A stretch of DNA of 64,000 nt, from NCBI RefSeq assembly GCF_014204815.1, contig NZ_JACHMC010000001.1, positions 372,001 to 436,000 on the forward strand. Direction: 5' to 3'. This stretch comes from Micrococcus flavus. Its GTDB lineage: Bacteria > Actinomycetota > Actinomycetes > Actinomycetales > Micrococcaceae. Positions 52,488 to 61,975 of this stretch are shown here, piece after piece. Below the pieces are notes generated by a model that searched no databases, had not been told where the DNA came from, and saw only the letters and a program-made list of their open reading frames with translations. Both the position numbers and the translations under genes were made by a program. Each line of letters starts with the position of its first letter. Position 1 is the stretch's first letter.

Positions 52488-53213
52488 TCAGCGGCGGGCG
52501 GCGCGCTCCCAGGCCTTGAGCCGCAGGTACTCGGTGGCGTCCTTGCGGTAGGCCATCCCGACGCCGACCGCGCCGAGGGCCACCCACAGCAGCTCGAGCG
52601 GGTTGAACGACCCGAGGACGAGGTTGACGGCCAGCATCAGCACGGAGAGCACCGCGAGCACGGTGCCGACCGTGCGGGCCGCGCGCGAGCCACCGCGGAT
52701 CTTGAGGGCGATCCAGAGGTAGACGAGGAAGGCCAGCACGCCCAGGGCGATGGTCACCCCCGTCATCACCGGCAGGAGGGTGGGGACGAGCTCCCGGTAC
52801 TGCTGGATCTGGGCGTCGGTCAGGCCCACGTCCCGATAGGACTGCTCCATCGCCTGGGTGAGCGCCTGGCGGCCGGGCTCGGTGAGCAGGGACAGCCCGG
52901 CCAGCAGCGTGGTGAGCAGGAACAGGGAACCGGCCGAGAGGATGAGCCAGAAGGCGGCCGTGATGGAGCCCGGGCGGCGCGGCGTCGCGGGCGCCGGGTG
53001 CCCGGACCACTGCGGGAGGGCCTCCTGACCCGGCTGCTGCCCGGGCACCCCGGTCCACTGCGGGGCCTGGGCGCCGGGCGCGCCGGCGTCGACCGGGGGA
53101 CGGCCGTAGGGGCTCTGGGCGTCCGCGTCCGGCCAGCGGGGCGCGGACCCGGCGTGCGGGTCGGCGCCGTAGGGGCTGCGGTCGCGGGGGTCGTGCTGGG
53201 GCGTGCCGGACAT
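52488..53213 (-). CDS. Membrane protein with Pro/Gln-rich N-terminal region
   Basis: A 241-residue protein. The low-complexity cytoplasmic N-terminus (1-82) is rich in Pro, Gly, Gln and Trp and repeats APQW/LPQW-like motifs. About four membrane helices follow between 85 and 220 ([75 protein letters not shown]). RBS GAGGAGG is about 4 nt before ATG 53213; TACCGT lies further upstream. Family unrecognised. Confidence 0.8.
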   Translation of the reverse strand: MSGTPQHDPRDRSPYGADPHAGSAPRWPDADAQSPYGRPPVDAGAPGAQAPQWTGVPGQQPGQEALPQWSGHPAPATPRRPGSITAAFWLILSAGSLFLLTTLLAGLSLLTEPGRQALTQAMEQSYRDVGLTDAQIQQYRELVPTLLPVMTGVTIALGVLAFLVYLWIALKIRGGSRAARTVGTVLAVLSVLMLAVNLVLGSFNPLELLWVALGAVGVGMAYRKDATEYLRLKAWERAARR

Positions 53214-53278
53214 GGTCCTCCTCGGTCGGTGCTCTGGCGCCCACGGTACCGGGCGGGGCGGTCTGGAAGACTGGGCCC

Positions 53279-53953
53279 ATGCAGACCCTCGCCACGGTGC
53301 ACCTCGTCCGTCACGGAGAAGTCCACAACCCGGAGCGCGTGCTCTACGGCCGCCTGGACGGCTTCGGCCTGTCCGAGCTGGGCCGGCGCATGGCCGTGGA
53401 CGTGGCCGCGTGGTTCGCGCGCCGGGCGGACGAGCAGGGCCGTCGGCCGGAGATCGTGGCCGCCTCCCCGCTGCTGCGCGCCCAGCAGACCGCCGCCCCG
53501 ATCGCCGAGGCCCTGGACCGGCCGCTGCGCACCGAGGCGGACGTGATCGAGGCGGAGAACGCCTTCGAGGGGATGTCCGACGTCGCCGCCACGCTCAAGC
53601 GCTCCCCGCGGCTGTGGCCGCTGCTGCGCAACCCCCTGACCCCCTCGTGGGGCGAGCCCTACCGGCAGCAGGCCGCCCGCATGCTCGCGACCGCGGACCG
53701 GGTCAAGGACGAGGCGCTCGAGGCCGGCGGGCCCGGTGCGGAGGCCGTCCTGGTGTCCCACCAGCTGCCCATCTGGGTCACCCGCCTGGCCGTGGAGGGG
53801 CGTCCGCTGGCCCACGACCCGCGCTCGCGGGAGTGCTCGCTGACCTCCGTGACCTCGTTGGTCTACGAGGAGGGCCGGGCCCTGCCGCGCGTCGAGTACC
53901 ACGAGCCCAACCGCGCGCTGCTCAAGGACGCCTCCTCCCTGCCCGGGGCCTGA
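53279..53953 (+). CDS. Histidine phosphatase family protein
   Basis: A 224-residue phosphoglycerate-mutase-like enzyme. [20 protein letters not shown] carries the catalytic [23 protein letters not shown] and the second His in [10 protein letters not shown] follow. It starts 6 nt after AAGACT, a weak -10. Its placement just before cytochrome c maturation genes is common in actinobacteria. Substrate unknown. Confidence 0.9.
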   Translation: MQTLATVHLVRHGEVHNPERVLYGRLDGFGLSELGRRMAVDVAAWFARRADEQGRRPEIVAASPLLRAQQTAAPIAEALDRPLRTEADVIEAENAFEGMSDVAATLKRSPRLWPLLRNPLTPSWGEPYRQQAARMLATADRVKDEALEAGGPGAEAVLVSHQLPIWVTRLAVEGRPLAHDPRSRECSLTSVTSLVYEEGRALPRVEYHEPNRALLKDASSLPGA

Positions 53954-53959
53954 GCGTCC

Positions 53960-53981
53960 GCCCCTCCGACGGGGGAGGGGC
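53960..53981 (+). terminator. Hairpin after the histidine phosphatase gene
   Basis: GCCCCTCC / GGAGGGGC, 8-bp stem, 6-nt loop. Confidence 0.45.
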
Positions 53982-54044
53982 CTCCGGTGCCGAGGGGGAG
54001 TCTCCGGCGGCACCCAGGGTTCCATCAGGCGGAGTCCCGCCGCG

Positions 54045-54050
54045 TAGACT
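54045..54050 (+). promoter_or_regulatory. -10 element TAGACT of the cytochrome c maturation operon
   Basis: TAGACT with a leader of about 52 nt before ATG 54110. Confidence 0.5.
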
Positions 54051-54109
54051 CGCGAAGACCCCGTCCACCCTGCTCACCCCGCCGTCCCCGTCCCCGGAGC
54101 GCCCGCGTC

Positions 54110-54721
54110 ATGTCCCTTCCGTCCCGTCCCTCCCGCCGCGTCGTCCTCACCGGACTGTCCGCGGCCTCCCTGGCCCCCCTGCTGGCCGCCTGCTCGGGCG
54201 GCGACGACTCCCTCGCGCGCCAGGCCGGCAACGCCGGCGGGAAGAACTACATCGCCGGGGACGGCTCCGTGGCGGAGTTCGCCCCGGCCGAGCGCGGCAC
54301 GCCGGTGGGGTTCACCGCGGAGCTGTTCGACGGCACCCCCGTCAGCGGCGCGGACCTGCGCGGCGAGCCCGCCCTGTTGAACTTCTGGTACGCCGCGTGC
54401 GCCCCGTGCCGCGTGGAGGCCCCCCACCTGGTGTCGCTGCACGAGCGGTTCGCCCCGCAGGGCGTGCGCTTCCTGGGTGTGAACGTCCGGGACACCGCCA
54501 CCACGGCCCAGGCGTTCGAGCGCACCTTCGACATCCCGTACCCCTCGGTGGAGGACGCCTCGGGGGACGTCCTGCTGGCCATGACCGACCACGTCCCCCC
54601 GCAGGCGGTGCCCTCGACCCTCGTGCTCGACCGGCAGGGCCGGGTGGCCGCCCGCGTCCTCGGCGCCGTCCAGGAGGGCACCCTCGCCGCCCTGCTGGAC
54701 ACCGTGGTCGCGGAGTCCTGA
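54110..54721 (+). CDS. TlpA/ResA-like thioredoxin lipoprotein
   Basis: A 203-residue exported thiol-disulfide protein. [13 protein letters not shown] is a twin-arginine-like n-region and LLAAC a lipobox near residue 27. [19 protein letters not shown] has the CXXC motif (CAPC), and [13 protein letters not shown] the cis-Pro loop. It reduces apocytochrome c cysteines for haem attachment. First gene of the CcdA-ResB-CcsB operon. Confidence 0.9.
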   Translation: MSLPSRPSRRVVLTGLSAASLAPLLAACSGGDDSLARQAGNAGGKNYIAGDGSVAEFAPAERGTPVGFTAELFDGTPVSGADLRGEPALLNFWYAACAPCRVEAPHLVSLHERFAPQGVRFLGVNVRDTATTAQAFERTFDIPYPSVEDASGDVLLAMTDHVPPQAVPSTLVLDRQGRVAARVLGAVQEGTLAALLDTVVAES

Positions 54722-54732
54722 GGCCCGCCCGG

Positions 54733-55491
54733 ATGCAGGACAACCCCTTCGCGGAGATCGCGCTCGACGGCTCGCTGCTGGCCGCCGCGCCCCTCGCCCT
54801 GCTCGCCGGCCTGATCTCCTTCCTCTCCCCGTGCGTGCTGCCGCTCGTGCCCGGCTATCTGGGCTACGTGTCCGGCCTCGGCGGCGCCGCCCTCGACACG
54901 CCGCGGCGCGGCCGCGTGGTCCTCGGCGCCGTCCTGTTCGTGCTCGGGTTCACCGCGGTGTTCATGGTGATGAACATCCTCTTCGCCGAGCTCGCGTTCC
55001 GGATCCTGCGGGATCTGTCCTGGGTGACCCGGCTGCTCGGCGTCCTCGTGATCGTCATGGGCGTGGTGTTCATGGGCGGGCTGCGCGGGCTGCAGACCGA
55101 GCGCAAGCTGCACGTGCGGCCCGCCGCCGGCCTGGCCGGGGCGCCCCTGCTCGGGATGACGTTCGGCCTCGGCTGGGCCCCGTGCATCGGTCCCACGCTC
55201 GCGGCCGTGTTCGCCCTGTCCTACACGCAGGACTCCTCCGCCGTGGCCCGCGCCGCCCTGCTGGCCGGGCTGTACTGCCTGGGCCTGGGGCTGCCGTTCG
55301 TGCTCATCTCCTTCGGGATCGAGCGCGGCATGCGCGTCCTCGGGTTCTTCAGGCGGCACCGCCGCGCCGTCATGGTGGGCGGTGGTGCGGTCCTGATCCT
55401 GCTCGGCCTGGCCATGGTCACCGGCCTGTGGACCGAGTGGATGGTCCGCCTGCAGTCCTGGTTCCAGAACGAATGGGTGATGCCCCTGTGA
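54733..55491 (+). CDS. ccdA: Cytochrome c biogenesis protein CcdA
   Basis: A 252-residue membrane protein with six helices. The conserved Cys occur in [20 protein letters not shown] and [14 protein letters not shown]. It carries reducing power across the membrane to the TlpA/ResA-like protein. Its stop overlaps the GTG of resB. Confidence 0.94.
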   Translation: MQDNPFAEIALDGSLLAAAPLALLAGLISFLSPCVLPLVPGYLGYVSGLGGAALDTPRRGRVVLGAVLFVLGFTAVFMVMNILFAELAFRILRDLSWVTRLLGVLVIVMGVVFMGGLRGLQTERKLHVRPAAGLAGAPLLGMTFGLGWAPCIGPTLAAVFALSYTQDSSAVARAALLAGLYCLGLGLPFVLISFGIERGMRVLGFFRRHRRAVMVGGGAVLILLGLAMVTGLWTEWMVRLQSWFQNEWVMPL

Positions 55492-57155
55492 GCACGAAGC
55501 CCGCCCCCACCGGCTCCACCCGCGCCCGCGCGCGCGACGACGTCGCCCTGCCCGCGCTCGGCGCGCGCGGCATGCTGCGCTGGGCCTGGACGCAGCTGAC
55601 CAGCATGCGCACCGCGCTGCTGCTCCTGCTGCTGCTGGCCGTGGCCGCCGTGCCCGGCTCGCTCGTGCCCCAGCGCCGCGCCGGCCCCGAGGCCGTGGAC
55701 CGGTGGATCGAGGACAACCCCGTCTGGGGTCCGGTCCTGGACAGGGCCCAGTTCTTCGACGTCTACTCGTCCGCCTGGTTCTCGGCCATCTACCTGCTGC
55801 TGTTCATCTCGCTCGTGGGCTGCGTGCTCCCGCGCGCCGTGAAGCACGCCCGCGCCCTGCGGCAGCCCCCGGCACGGACCCCGCGGAACCTGGGTCGCCT
55901 GCCGGAGTCCGGCGTCGTCGTCCTGGAGGACGGCGGACCCGCGCCCGAGGAGGCCGTCCGTCAGGCCCAGGGGTGGCTGAGGAAGAAGCGCTACCGCGTC
56001 CAGTTCCGCCCCGAGGAGGGCGGCGCCTCCGTCGGGGCCGAGCGCGGCTACCTGCGGGAGATCGGGAACATCCTGTTCCACCTCTCCCTGATCGGGGTGC
56101 TGGTGTTCATGGCCTACGGCTCCATGACCAAGTACACGGGACAGAAGATCATCGTGGAGGGGGAGGGCTTCGCCAACAACCTCGTCTCCTACGACTCCTT
56201 CACCCCCGGCATGTACTTCGACGCCGAGGACCTGCAGCCGTTCTCCCTGACCCTGGAGTCCTTCGAGGCCGAGTTCGAGCGTCAGTCCCTCACCCACTAC
56301 GGCCAGCCCCTGGACTACACGGCCGTCATGCAGGTCCGCGCGGGCGCCGGGGCCGAGCCCGAGGAGCGCATCCTCAAGGTGAACCACCCGATCGAGGTGG
56401 ACGGCGCCAAGGTGTACCTCGTGGGCAACGGCTACGCGCCCGTGGTCACCGTCCGGGACGGTGACGGCGAGGTGGCCTTCCAGGGGCCCGTGGTCACGCG
56501 CGTCACCGACCAGAACTTCAACTCCCTGGCCGTCCTCAAGGTGCCCGACGCGCGGCCGGACCAGCTCGGCTTCGTCGGTCAGTTCATGCCCGCGGCGGAC
56601 GACCCCACCGGCTCCGGCGTCGAGATCTCCGTGGACCCCGAGCTGCTGAACCCCGCGCTGATCCTGAACTCCTACCACGGCGACCTCGGCCTGGATGCGG
56701 GCGTGCCCCAGAACGTGTACGTCCTGGACACGTCCACGCTCACCGAGCTGAACAGCCGCACGAACGCCAACGGCGGCATCCGGCTGGGCCTGGGGGAGAC
56801 GTACGAGCTCCCCGAGGGCAAGGGCTCCATCAGCTTCGACGGCGTGCGCCGCTACGTCGGCCTGGACATCCACCACGACCCGGGGAAGTGGGGCGTCGGG
56901 TTCTTCGCCCTCACCGCCCTGGCCGGGCTCGCGATCAGCCTGTTCACCCGCCGCCGCCGCGTGTGGGTGCGCGGGCGGACCGATCCGGACGGCCGCACCC
57001 GGGTGGAGTACGCACTCCTGGCCCGCGGTGAGGAGTTCGGCCTGCGCGAGGAGCACGTGGCCCTGCGCGAGACCATGGAGAAGATGTGGCCGGTGGCCGC
57101 CGCCCAGGCGGACACTGGTGAGACGACCCCCGCGACCCCCCGATCTGGAGACTGA
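55488..57155 (+). CDS. resB: Cytochrome c biogenesis protein ResB
   Basis: A 555-residue protein with helices near 40-60, 93-113 and 185-202, a large outside domain of about 270 residues, and a final helix near 470-490. GSLVPQRR and [16 protein letters not shown] are family blocks. With CcsB it forms the system II cytochrome c synthetase. GTG 55488 overlaps the ccdA stop; the next gene starts 2 nt after. Confidence 0.93.
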   Translation: MSTKPAPTGSTRARARDDVALPALGARGMLRWAWTQLTSMRTALLLLLLLAVAAVPGSLVPQRRAGPEAVDRWIEDNPVWGPVLDRAQFFDVYSSAWFSAIYLLLFISLVGCVLPRAVKHARALRQPPARTPRNLGRLPESGVVVLEDGGPAPEEAVRQAQGWLRKKRYRVQFRPEEGGASVGAERGYLREIGNILFHLSLIGVLVFMAYGSMTKYTGQKIIVEGEGFANNLVSYDSFTPGMYFDAEDLQPFSLTLESFEAEFERQSLTHYGQPLDYTAVMQVRAGAGAEPEERILKVNHPIEVDGAKVYLVGNGYAPVVTVRDGDGEVAFQGPVVTRVTDQNFNSLAVLKVPDARPDQLGFVGQFMPAADDPTGSGVEISVDPELLNPALILNSYHGDLGLDAGVPQNVYVLDTSTLTELNSRTNANGGIRLGLGETYELPEGKGSISFDGVRRYVGLDIHHDPGKWGVGFFALTALAGLAISLFTRRRRVWVRGRTDPDGRTRVEYALLARGEEFGLREEHVALRETMEKMWPVAAAQADTGETTPATPRSGD

Positions 57156-57157
57156 CA

Positions 57158-58273
57158 GTGTTCAACCCCATGGCTCCTGTGAACGAGCAGCTCGCGTACT
57201 ACAGCGACCTGTTCATGCTGATCGCCGCCCTCGTGTACGCGGTCTCGTTCATCCTGTTCGCGATCGACATGGCCACGTCCTCGGCCACCATCCGCCGCCT
57301 CGAGGACGAGCTGGCCCGGGAGGGCCACGCCGAGGCCGCCGTCCACGCCCCGGCGCGGGAGCGGGAGCTCGCCGCGGTGGGCGCAGGGGGCGCGACCGCC
57401 GTCGGCGTGTCCGGGACCGGCACGCCCGTCCGCGGCGCCGCGGGATCCGCGGGCGCGTCCGTCGGCACCGTGGACCTCGTGGACGAGGACATGGACTACA
57501 CCGGCAACGGGCGTCGGCCTGTCGCCAACGTGGCCGTGGCCGTGCTGACCCTGGGCTGGGCCCTGCACGCGTTCGCCGTCGTCGCCCGCGGCCTGGCCGC
57601 GCACCGGGTGCCGTGGGGCAACCTCTACGAGTTCATGACCACCGGGGCCGTGCTGATCACGACCGTCTACCTGGCGTTCCTGATCCGCAAGGATCTGCGC
57701 TTCGTCGGCACGTTCGTCACCGGCCTCGTGGTGGCCATGATGTGCGCGGCCACCATGGGCTTCCCGACGCCGGTGGGCCACCTGCAGCCGCCGCTGCAGT
57801 CTCCGTGGCTCGTGATCCACGTGTCGATCGCCGTGCTCGCCACCGCGCTGTTCACCCTCACCGCCGCGATGTCCGCCCTGCAGCTGCTGCAGGACCGCGC
57901 CGAGCTGAAGGCCGCCGCGGGGGAGCGGACGTGGTCCTTCCTGCGTCTCGTCCCCTCGGCCCGTGCCCTGGAGAACTGGTCCTACCGCATCAACGCGGTG
58001 GCCTTCGTGATGTGGACGTTCACGGTGATCGCGGGCGCCATCTGGGCCGAGGCCGCGTGGGGCCGGTACTGGAACTGGGACACCAAGGAGGTCTGGTCCT
58101 TCGTGATCTGGGTGGTCTACGCGGCGTACCTGCACGCCCGCGCCACCCGCGGCTGGACCGGCCGCCGCGCCGCGTGGCTGAGCATCGTGGGCTTCCTGTG
58201 CATCGTGTTCAACTACACGATCGTCAACACGTACTTCCCCGGCCTGCACTCCTACGCCGGCCTGCCGAGCTGA
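57158..58273 (+). CDS. ccsB: Cytochrome c biogenesis protein CcsB (CcsA)
   Basis: A 371-residue protein. After one N-terminal helix there is an unusual loop of about 75 residues rich in Gly/Ala/Val (about 55-125), then the haem-channel helices. The WWD motif WGRYWNWDTKEVWSF is near residue 300. It completes the ResBC haem lyase. GGAG 8 nt before GTG 57158 supports that start; ATG 57170 is an alternative. Confidence 0.94.
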   Translation: MFNPMAPVNEQLAYYSDLFMLIAALVYAVSFILFAIDMATSSATIRRLEDELAREGHAEAAVHAPARERELAAVGAGGATAVGVSGTGTPVRGAAGSAGASVGTVDLVDEDMDYTGNGRRPVANVAVAVLTLGWALHAFAVVARGLAAHRVPWGNLYEFMTTGAVLITTVYLAFLIRKDLRFVGTFVTGLVVAMMCAATMGFPTPVGHLQPPLQSPWLVIHVSIAVLATALFTLTAAMSALQLLQDRAELKAAAGERTWSFLRLVPSARALENWSYRINAVAFVMWTFTVIAGAIWAEAAWGRYWNWDTKEVWSFVIWVVYAAYLHARATRGWTGRRAAWLSIVGFLCIVFNYTIVNTYFPGLHSYAGLPS

Positions 58274-58295
58274 CCCGCCGGGCCTGAGCCCGCAC

Positions 58296-58330
58296 GAGGG
58301 CCCCGCCGGAGTGTCTCCGGCGGGGCCCTC
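58296..58330. terminator. Terminator hairpin after ccsB
   Basis: GAGGGCCCCGCCGGAG with its exact inverse, 16-bp stem, TGT loop, between convergent genes. Confidence 0.8.
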
Positions 58331-58353
58331 CTACGTCCCCCTGGCAGGTCAGG

Positions 58354-58761
58354 TCAGCGGTCGGTGCCGTCCCCGCCGTCCTCGGGCTCGGGCTCCTCGC
58401 CCCGCTCACGACGACGGCGCAGCTCCTCCTCGCGCGCCCGCAGCTCGCGCTCGCGCGCCTCGAGCTCCTTCTCCCGCTCGGCCTGCCGCCGCTGGACGCG
58501 CAGGGACCGGAGAAACTCCTCGTCGTCGTCGGGGGAGGAGGGGCGCGCCGGGGCGGGCCCTCCGGCGGCGCGGGGGGCGCGCCGCCTGCCGAGGATCAGC
58601 CACAGCAGCGGGCCGACCAACGGGAGCAGGAGCACTGTGAGGACCCACGCCCACTTGGGCATCGAGCGCATCTGGTGCGCCGGGGTGAGCAGCGCCTCGA
58701 AGAGCGCGTAGAGCGTGAGGCCGACGAGCACGATCGCCGCCGGGATGATGAACCGACCCAT
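58354..58761 (-). CDS. PLDc_N domain membrane protein with charged coiled-coil tail
   Basis: A 135-residue protein. Two helices (residues 4-24 and 39-58, WAWVLTVLLLPLVGPLLWLI) end in LGRRR, the PLDc_N pattern. A Pro-rich linker and a strongly charged Glu/Arg coiled coil (about 85-125) follow. The start is ATG 58761, 6 nt after TAGACT, rather than GTG 58764, which would leave only 3 nt. Function unknown. Confidence 0.85.
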   Translation of the reverse strand: MGRFIIPAAIVLVGLTLYALFEALLTPAHQMRSMPKWAWVLTVLLLPLVGPLLWLILGRRRAPRAAGGPAPARPSSPDDDEEFLRSLRVQRRQAEREKELEARERELRAREEELRRRRERGEEPEPEDGGDGTDR

Positions 58762-58767
58762 CACCCC

Positions 58768-58773
58768 AGTCTA
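58768..58773 (-). promoter_or_regulatory. -10 element TAGACT of the PLDc_N gene
   Basis: TAGACT, GGGGTG, ATG at 58761. Confidence 0.65.
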
Positions 58774-58826
58774 GGAGGGACGCGGGCCGGGCACGGGCGC
58801 CGGCGGGAGGGACCCGAGCCCGCTCC

Positions 58827-58832
58827 TAGACT
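58827..58832 (+). promoter_or_regulatory. -10 element TAGACT of the DUF4229 gene
   Basis: TAGACT, GGGTCC, ATG at 58839. Confidence 0.65.
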
Positions 58833-58838
58833 GGGTCC

Positions 58839-59114
58839 ATGCGCCTCTTCCTCTACGGCCTGGTCCGCGTGGTCCTGTTCCTCGTGTTCTGGGCGGCCGT
58901 CTACTACCTCACGAACCTCGGGATGATCGTGGCCCTTGTGGTGGCCACGATCCTCACCTTCGCGGTGTCCTACCTGTTCCTCACGCGGCTGCGCCTGGGC
59001 GCCTCGCAGGACCTGCAGGACGCGTGGGAGGGCCGTCAGGGCCGCCGGGGCCGCACCGAGGTGGCGGACGCCGACGCCGAGGACGCCTACACGGACGGAC
59101 GCTTCGGGCGCTGA
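58839..59114 (+). CDS. DUF4229 family membrane protein
   Basis: A 91-residue protein with two helices (residues 3-24 and 27-50, ending YLFLTRLRLGASQDL) and an acidic/basic tail. DUF4229 proteins neighbour menA in many actinobacteria, as here (convergent, 12 bp apart). Function unknown. Confidence 0.82.
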   Translation: MRLFLYGLVRVVLFLVFWAAVYYLTNLGMIVALVVATILTFAVSYLFLTRLRLGASQDLQDAWEGRQGRRGRTEVADADAEDAYTDGRFGR

Positions 59115-59126
59115 GCCCGCCGGGTG

Positions 59127-59999
59127 TCAGAGGACGACGCCCAGGGCGAACGTCACCGCGTAGACCACGCCCACGATCCCGGTGGCCTTGAGCACCGGGA
59201 TGAGCTGCGCCCGCTCGGTCGCACGCAGCACGGTGCGGCAGGCCGGCACGGCCACGACGCCCGCCAGCAGCACGAGCCACAGCCACGGGTGCGCGCCGGT
59301 GAACAGCAGGGGGAGGACCACGGCGACGGCGAGCATCGCCACGAAGGACGCCCGCGCCGGGCCGTCCCCGATCCGGGCGGCGAGGGTCATCTTGCCCACC
59401 TGGCGGTCGGTGGGGATGTCCCGGATGTTGTTGGCCATCAGCAGCGCCGTGGAGATGAGCCCGCAGCTCACCGCCCCGGCCCACGCGAGGGCATCGACCG
59501 TCCCGGCCTGCGTGTACGTGGTGCCGAGTACCGCCACGAGCCCGAAGAACACGAACACGAACACCTCGCCCAGGCCCAGGTAGCCGTAGGGCTTCGTCCC
59601 GCCCGTGTAGTACCAGGCCGCGAGGATCGCCGCGACGCCCACGAGCACCGCCCACCAGGCGCCGGAGAGCGCGATCAGCGCCAGCCCCGCGACGGCCGCC
59701 ACCCCGAAGCACGCGAACGCGGCGTGCTTGACGGCCTTCGCCGGCACCAGCCGGGAGGCGGTGAGGCGGAAGGGGCCGACGCGGTCGTCGTCGGTGCCGC
59801 GGATGCCGTCCGAGTAGTCGTTGGCGTAGTTCACGCCCACCTGCAGCGCGAGGGACACCACGAGCGCCAGCAGCGCCCGCCCGAGGTGGAACCCGCCGAG
59901 CACGTGGGCGGCGGCGGAGCCGACCACCACGGGCGCGACCGCCATCGGCAGGGTGCGCGGGCGCGCGGCGGCGATCCACTGGGAGAGCGTGGCGGCCAT
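59127..59999 (-). CDS. menA: 1,4-dihydroxy-2-naphthoate polyprenyltransferase
   Basis: A 290-residue UbiA-family enzyme with about eight helices. The prenyl diphosphate/Mg site is NYANDYSDGIRGTDDDRVGP, and the second Asp motif is NNIRDIPTDR. It attaches the isoprenoid chain in menaquinone synthesis. AGGAGGAA lies about 9 nt before ATG 59999. Confidence 0.94.
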   Translation of the reverse strand: MAATLSQWIAAARPRTLPMAVAPVVVGSAAAHVLGGFHLGRALLALVVSLALQVGVNYANDYSDGIRGTDDDRVGPFRLTASRLVPAKAVKHAAFACFGVAAVAGLALIALSGAWWAVLVGVAAILAAWYYTGGTKPYGYLGLGEVFVFVFFGLVAVLGTTYTQAGTVDALAWAGAVSCGLISTALLMANNIRDIPTDRQVGKMTLAARIGDGPARASFVAMLAVAVVLPLLFTGAHPWLWLVLLAGVVAVPACRTVLRATERAQLIPVLKATGIVGVVYAVTFALGVVL

Positions 60000-60126
60000 G
60001 GGCGGGGGTTCCTCCTGGGGAGCGGGGTGGGCAGCGGCGTGCGGCGGGCCGGGTCGACGGCGGCGCGCGGCCGGGGCCCGACGTCGGCCGGTCCCGGGTC
60101 ATCCTCCCACGCGGGCGGGGCGGCGC

Positions 60127-61305
60127 TCAGCCGGCGGTGAACCGGGCGGTCAGGGCCTGCCGGTCGGTCTTGCCGGTGGAGAGCAGGGGCAGGGCGTCGA
60201 GGACGAGCCACGTCTTGGGCACCGCGGCCGCACCCAGCGCCTCGCGCACGTGGGCGCGCAGGACAGCCTCGTCGGGGGCCGCGGCCGGGTGGGCGGGCAC
60301 GACGGCGGCGCACAGCCGGGCGCCCCACTCGGGATCCGGCACGCCGGCCACGTGGGCCGCCGCGACGCCCGGGTGCGCCTCGAGCACCGCGGTCACCGCC
60401 GCCGCGGACACCTTCACCCCGCCCGTGATGACGACGTCGTCCAGGCGGCCGGTCACGGTCAGCCGCACGCCGTCGTCGGTGGGGGAGAGCACGCCCGTGT
60501 CCTCGGTCAGGAAGGCGCGGGCGCCGTCCGCGGCGGGGACGAAGTGCTCGGCGGTGCGGGCGGGGTCGTCGAGGTAGCCGGCCGCCACCATGGGCCCGGC
60601 CAGGCGCACGCGCGGCGGGGCGTCGGGGTCGTCCGGGGCCACCGCGACGGCGACGCCGGGCAGCGGCACGCCGTCGTAGACGCAGCCGCCGCACGTCTCG
60701 GCCATGCCGTAGGTGGCGGTGAGGCGCACCCCCGCCGCCTCGGCCGCGTCCCGCAGCGCGGGATCGAGCCGGGCGCCGCCCACGAGCACGCGGTCGAAGG
60801 AGCGCAGGGCCGCCCGCCCGGCCGGGTCGGCGTCGGCCGCGAGGAGGCGGGCGAGTTGGGTGGGGACGAGCGAGACGAGCCGGGGGCCGGCGTCGTCGGG
60901 CAGGGCGGCCGCCCCGGTGGCGAACGCCGCGGGCGTGAACGGGCCCGGCGGCAGGGCCACGGGTGCGGTCCCGGCCGCGATCGAGCGGGAGAGCACGGCG
61001 AGCCCGGCCACGTAGTGCACGCCGAGGGCCAGCAGCCACGCCCCCTCGCCCCCGAGCCGCCGGGCCGTGGCCGCGGCCGAGGCGCGCAGGGCCGTGCCGG
61101 TCAGGACGATCTGCTTCGGCGTGCCCGTGGACCCCGAGGTGCGCACCACGGCGACGGCGTCCGTGTCGCCGCAGCGGCGCGGGTCGCGGGCCTCGGGGCG
61201 CAGGGCCACGGTGCCGTCCGCCGTGAACTCGACGGGCGCGCCGCCGTCGAACGCCGTGGCGAGGGCGGAGCGGGCAGTGGCCAGGGCGTCGGGGGTCAGC
61301 GGCAT
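60127..61305 (-). CDS. menE: o-Succinylbenzoate-CoA ligase
   Basis: A 392-residue adenylate-forming enzyme. P-loop VVRTSGSTGTPKQIV, ATYGMAETCGGCVYDG, and a C-terminal Lys in LLSTGKTDRQAL. At under 400 residues it is shorter than typical MenE (about 450-500), as usual in actinobacteria. Leaderless start at ATG 61305 after TACCGT. Confidence 0.9.
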   Translation of the reverse strand: MPLTPDALATARSALATAFDGGAPVEFTADGTVALRPEARDPRRCGDTDAVAVVRTSGSTGTPKQIVLTGTALRASAAATARRLGGEGAWLLALGVHYVAGLAVLSRSIAAGTAPVALPPGPFTPAAFATGAAALPDDAGPRLVSLVPTQLARLLAADADPAGRAALRSFDRVLVGGARLDPALRDAAEAAGVRLTATYGMAETCGGCVYDGVPLPGVAVAVAPDDPDAPPRVRLAGPMVAAGYLDDPARTAEHFVPAADGARAFLTEDTGVLSPTDDGVRLTVTGRLDDVVITGGVKVSAAAVTAVLEAHPGVAAAHVAGVPDPEWGARLCAAVVPAHPAAAPDEAVLRAHVREALGAAAVPKTWLVLDALPLLSTGKTDRQALTARFTAG

Positions 61306-61311
61306 GAGACC

Positions 61312-61317
61312 ACGGTA
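61312..61317 (-). promoter_or_regulatory. -10 element TACCGT of menE
   Basis: TACCGT, GGTCTC, ATG at 61305. Confidence 0.6.
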
Positions 61318-61336
61318 ATCGTGGGCGGGTACGCTC

Positions 61337-61342
61337 TAGGCT
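61337..61342 (+). promoter_or_regulatory. -10 element TAGGCT of the GNAT gene at 61349
   Basis: TAGGCT, TCACGC, ATG at 61349. Only 19 bp from the divergent menE -10. Confidence 0.65.
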
Positions 61343-61348
61343 TCACGC

Positions 61349-61975
61349 ATGACCGCCCCGGACACCGCCGCCACGCCCGCCGCCGAGATCGGCCCCGTCA
61401 CGCTCACCGGCCGCCTCGTCCGGCTGGAGCCGCTGAGCCACGACCACCACGACGAGCTCGTCGAGGCGGTGCAGGACGGCCGGCAGTGGGAGCTCTGGTA
61501 CACCGCCGTGCCCACCGCCGAGGGCATGGCCGCGGAGATCGACCGTCGCCTGGCCCTGCAGGAGGCCGGGTCCATGGTCCCCTTCGCCACCCGTCGGCTC
61601 TCCGACGGGCGGGTCATCGGCATGACGACGTTCATGAACATCGACCGTTCCGTGCCCCGCGTGGAGGTCGGCAGCACCTGGAACGCGGCCTCCGCCTCCG
61701 GCACGGGGACGAACGCCGATGCCAAGCTGCTCCTGCTCGGCCACGCCTTCGAGGTCTGGGGCGTCGCGGCCGTCGAGTTCCGCACGGACTGGATGAACAT
61801 GCAGTCCCGCGCGGCGATCGAGCGGCTCGGTGCCAAGCGGGACGGGGTGCTGCGCCAGCAGGCACAGCGCAACGGCTATGTGCGGGACACAGTGGTCTAC
61901 TCCGTCGTCGCCGCGGAGTGGCCCGCAGTGAGGAAGGGCCTCGAGTTCCGCGTGGGGCGCCGGGCTCAGAAGTAG
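61349..61975 (+). CDS. GNAT acetyltransferase, RimJ/RimL type
   Basis: A 208-residue protein. VRLEPLSHDHHDELVEA is at the start, IGMTTFMNIDRS and VEVGSTWNAASASGTGTNAD mid-domain, and MNMQSRAAIERLGAKRDGVL near the end: the RimJ-like pattern. Target unknown. It is convergent with menB and overlaps its end by 10 bp. Confidence 0.87.
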   Translation: MTAPDTAATPAAEIGPVTLTGRLVRLEPLSHDHHDELVEAVQDGRQWELWYTAVPTAEGMAAEIDRRLALQEAGSMVPFATRRLSDGRVIGMTTFMNIDRSVPRVEVGSTWNAASASGTGTNADAKLLLLGHAFEVWGVAAVEFRTDWMNMQSRAAIERLGAKRDGVLRQQAQRNGYVRDTVVYSVVAAEWPAVRKGLEFRVGRRAQK

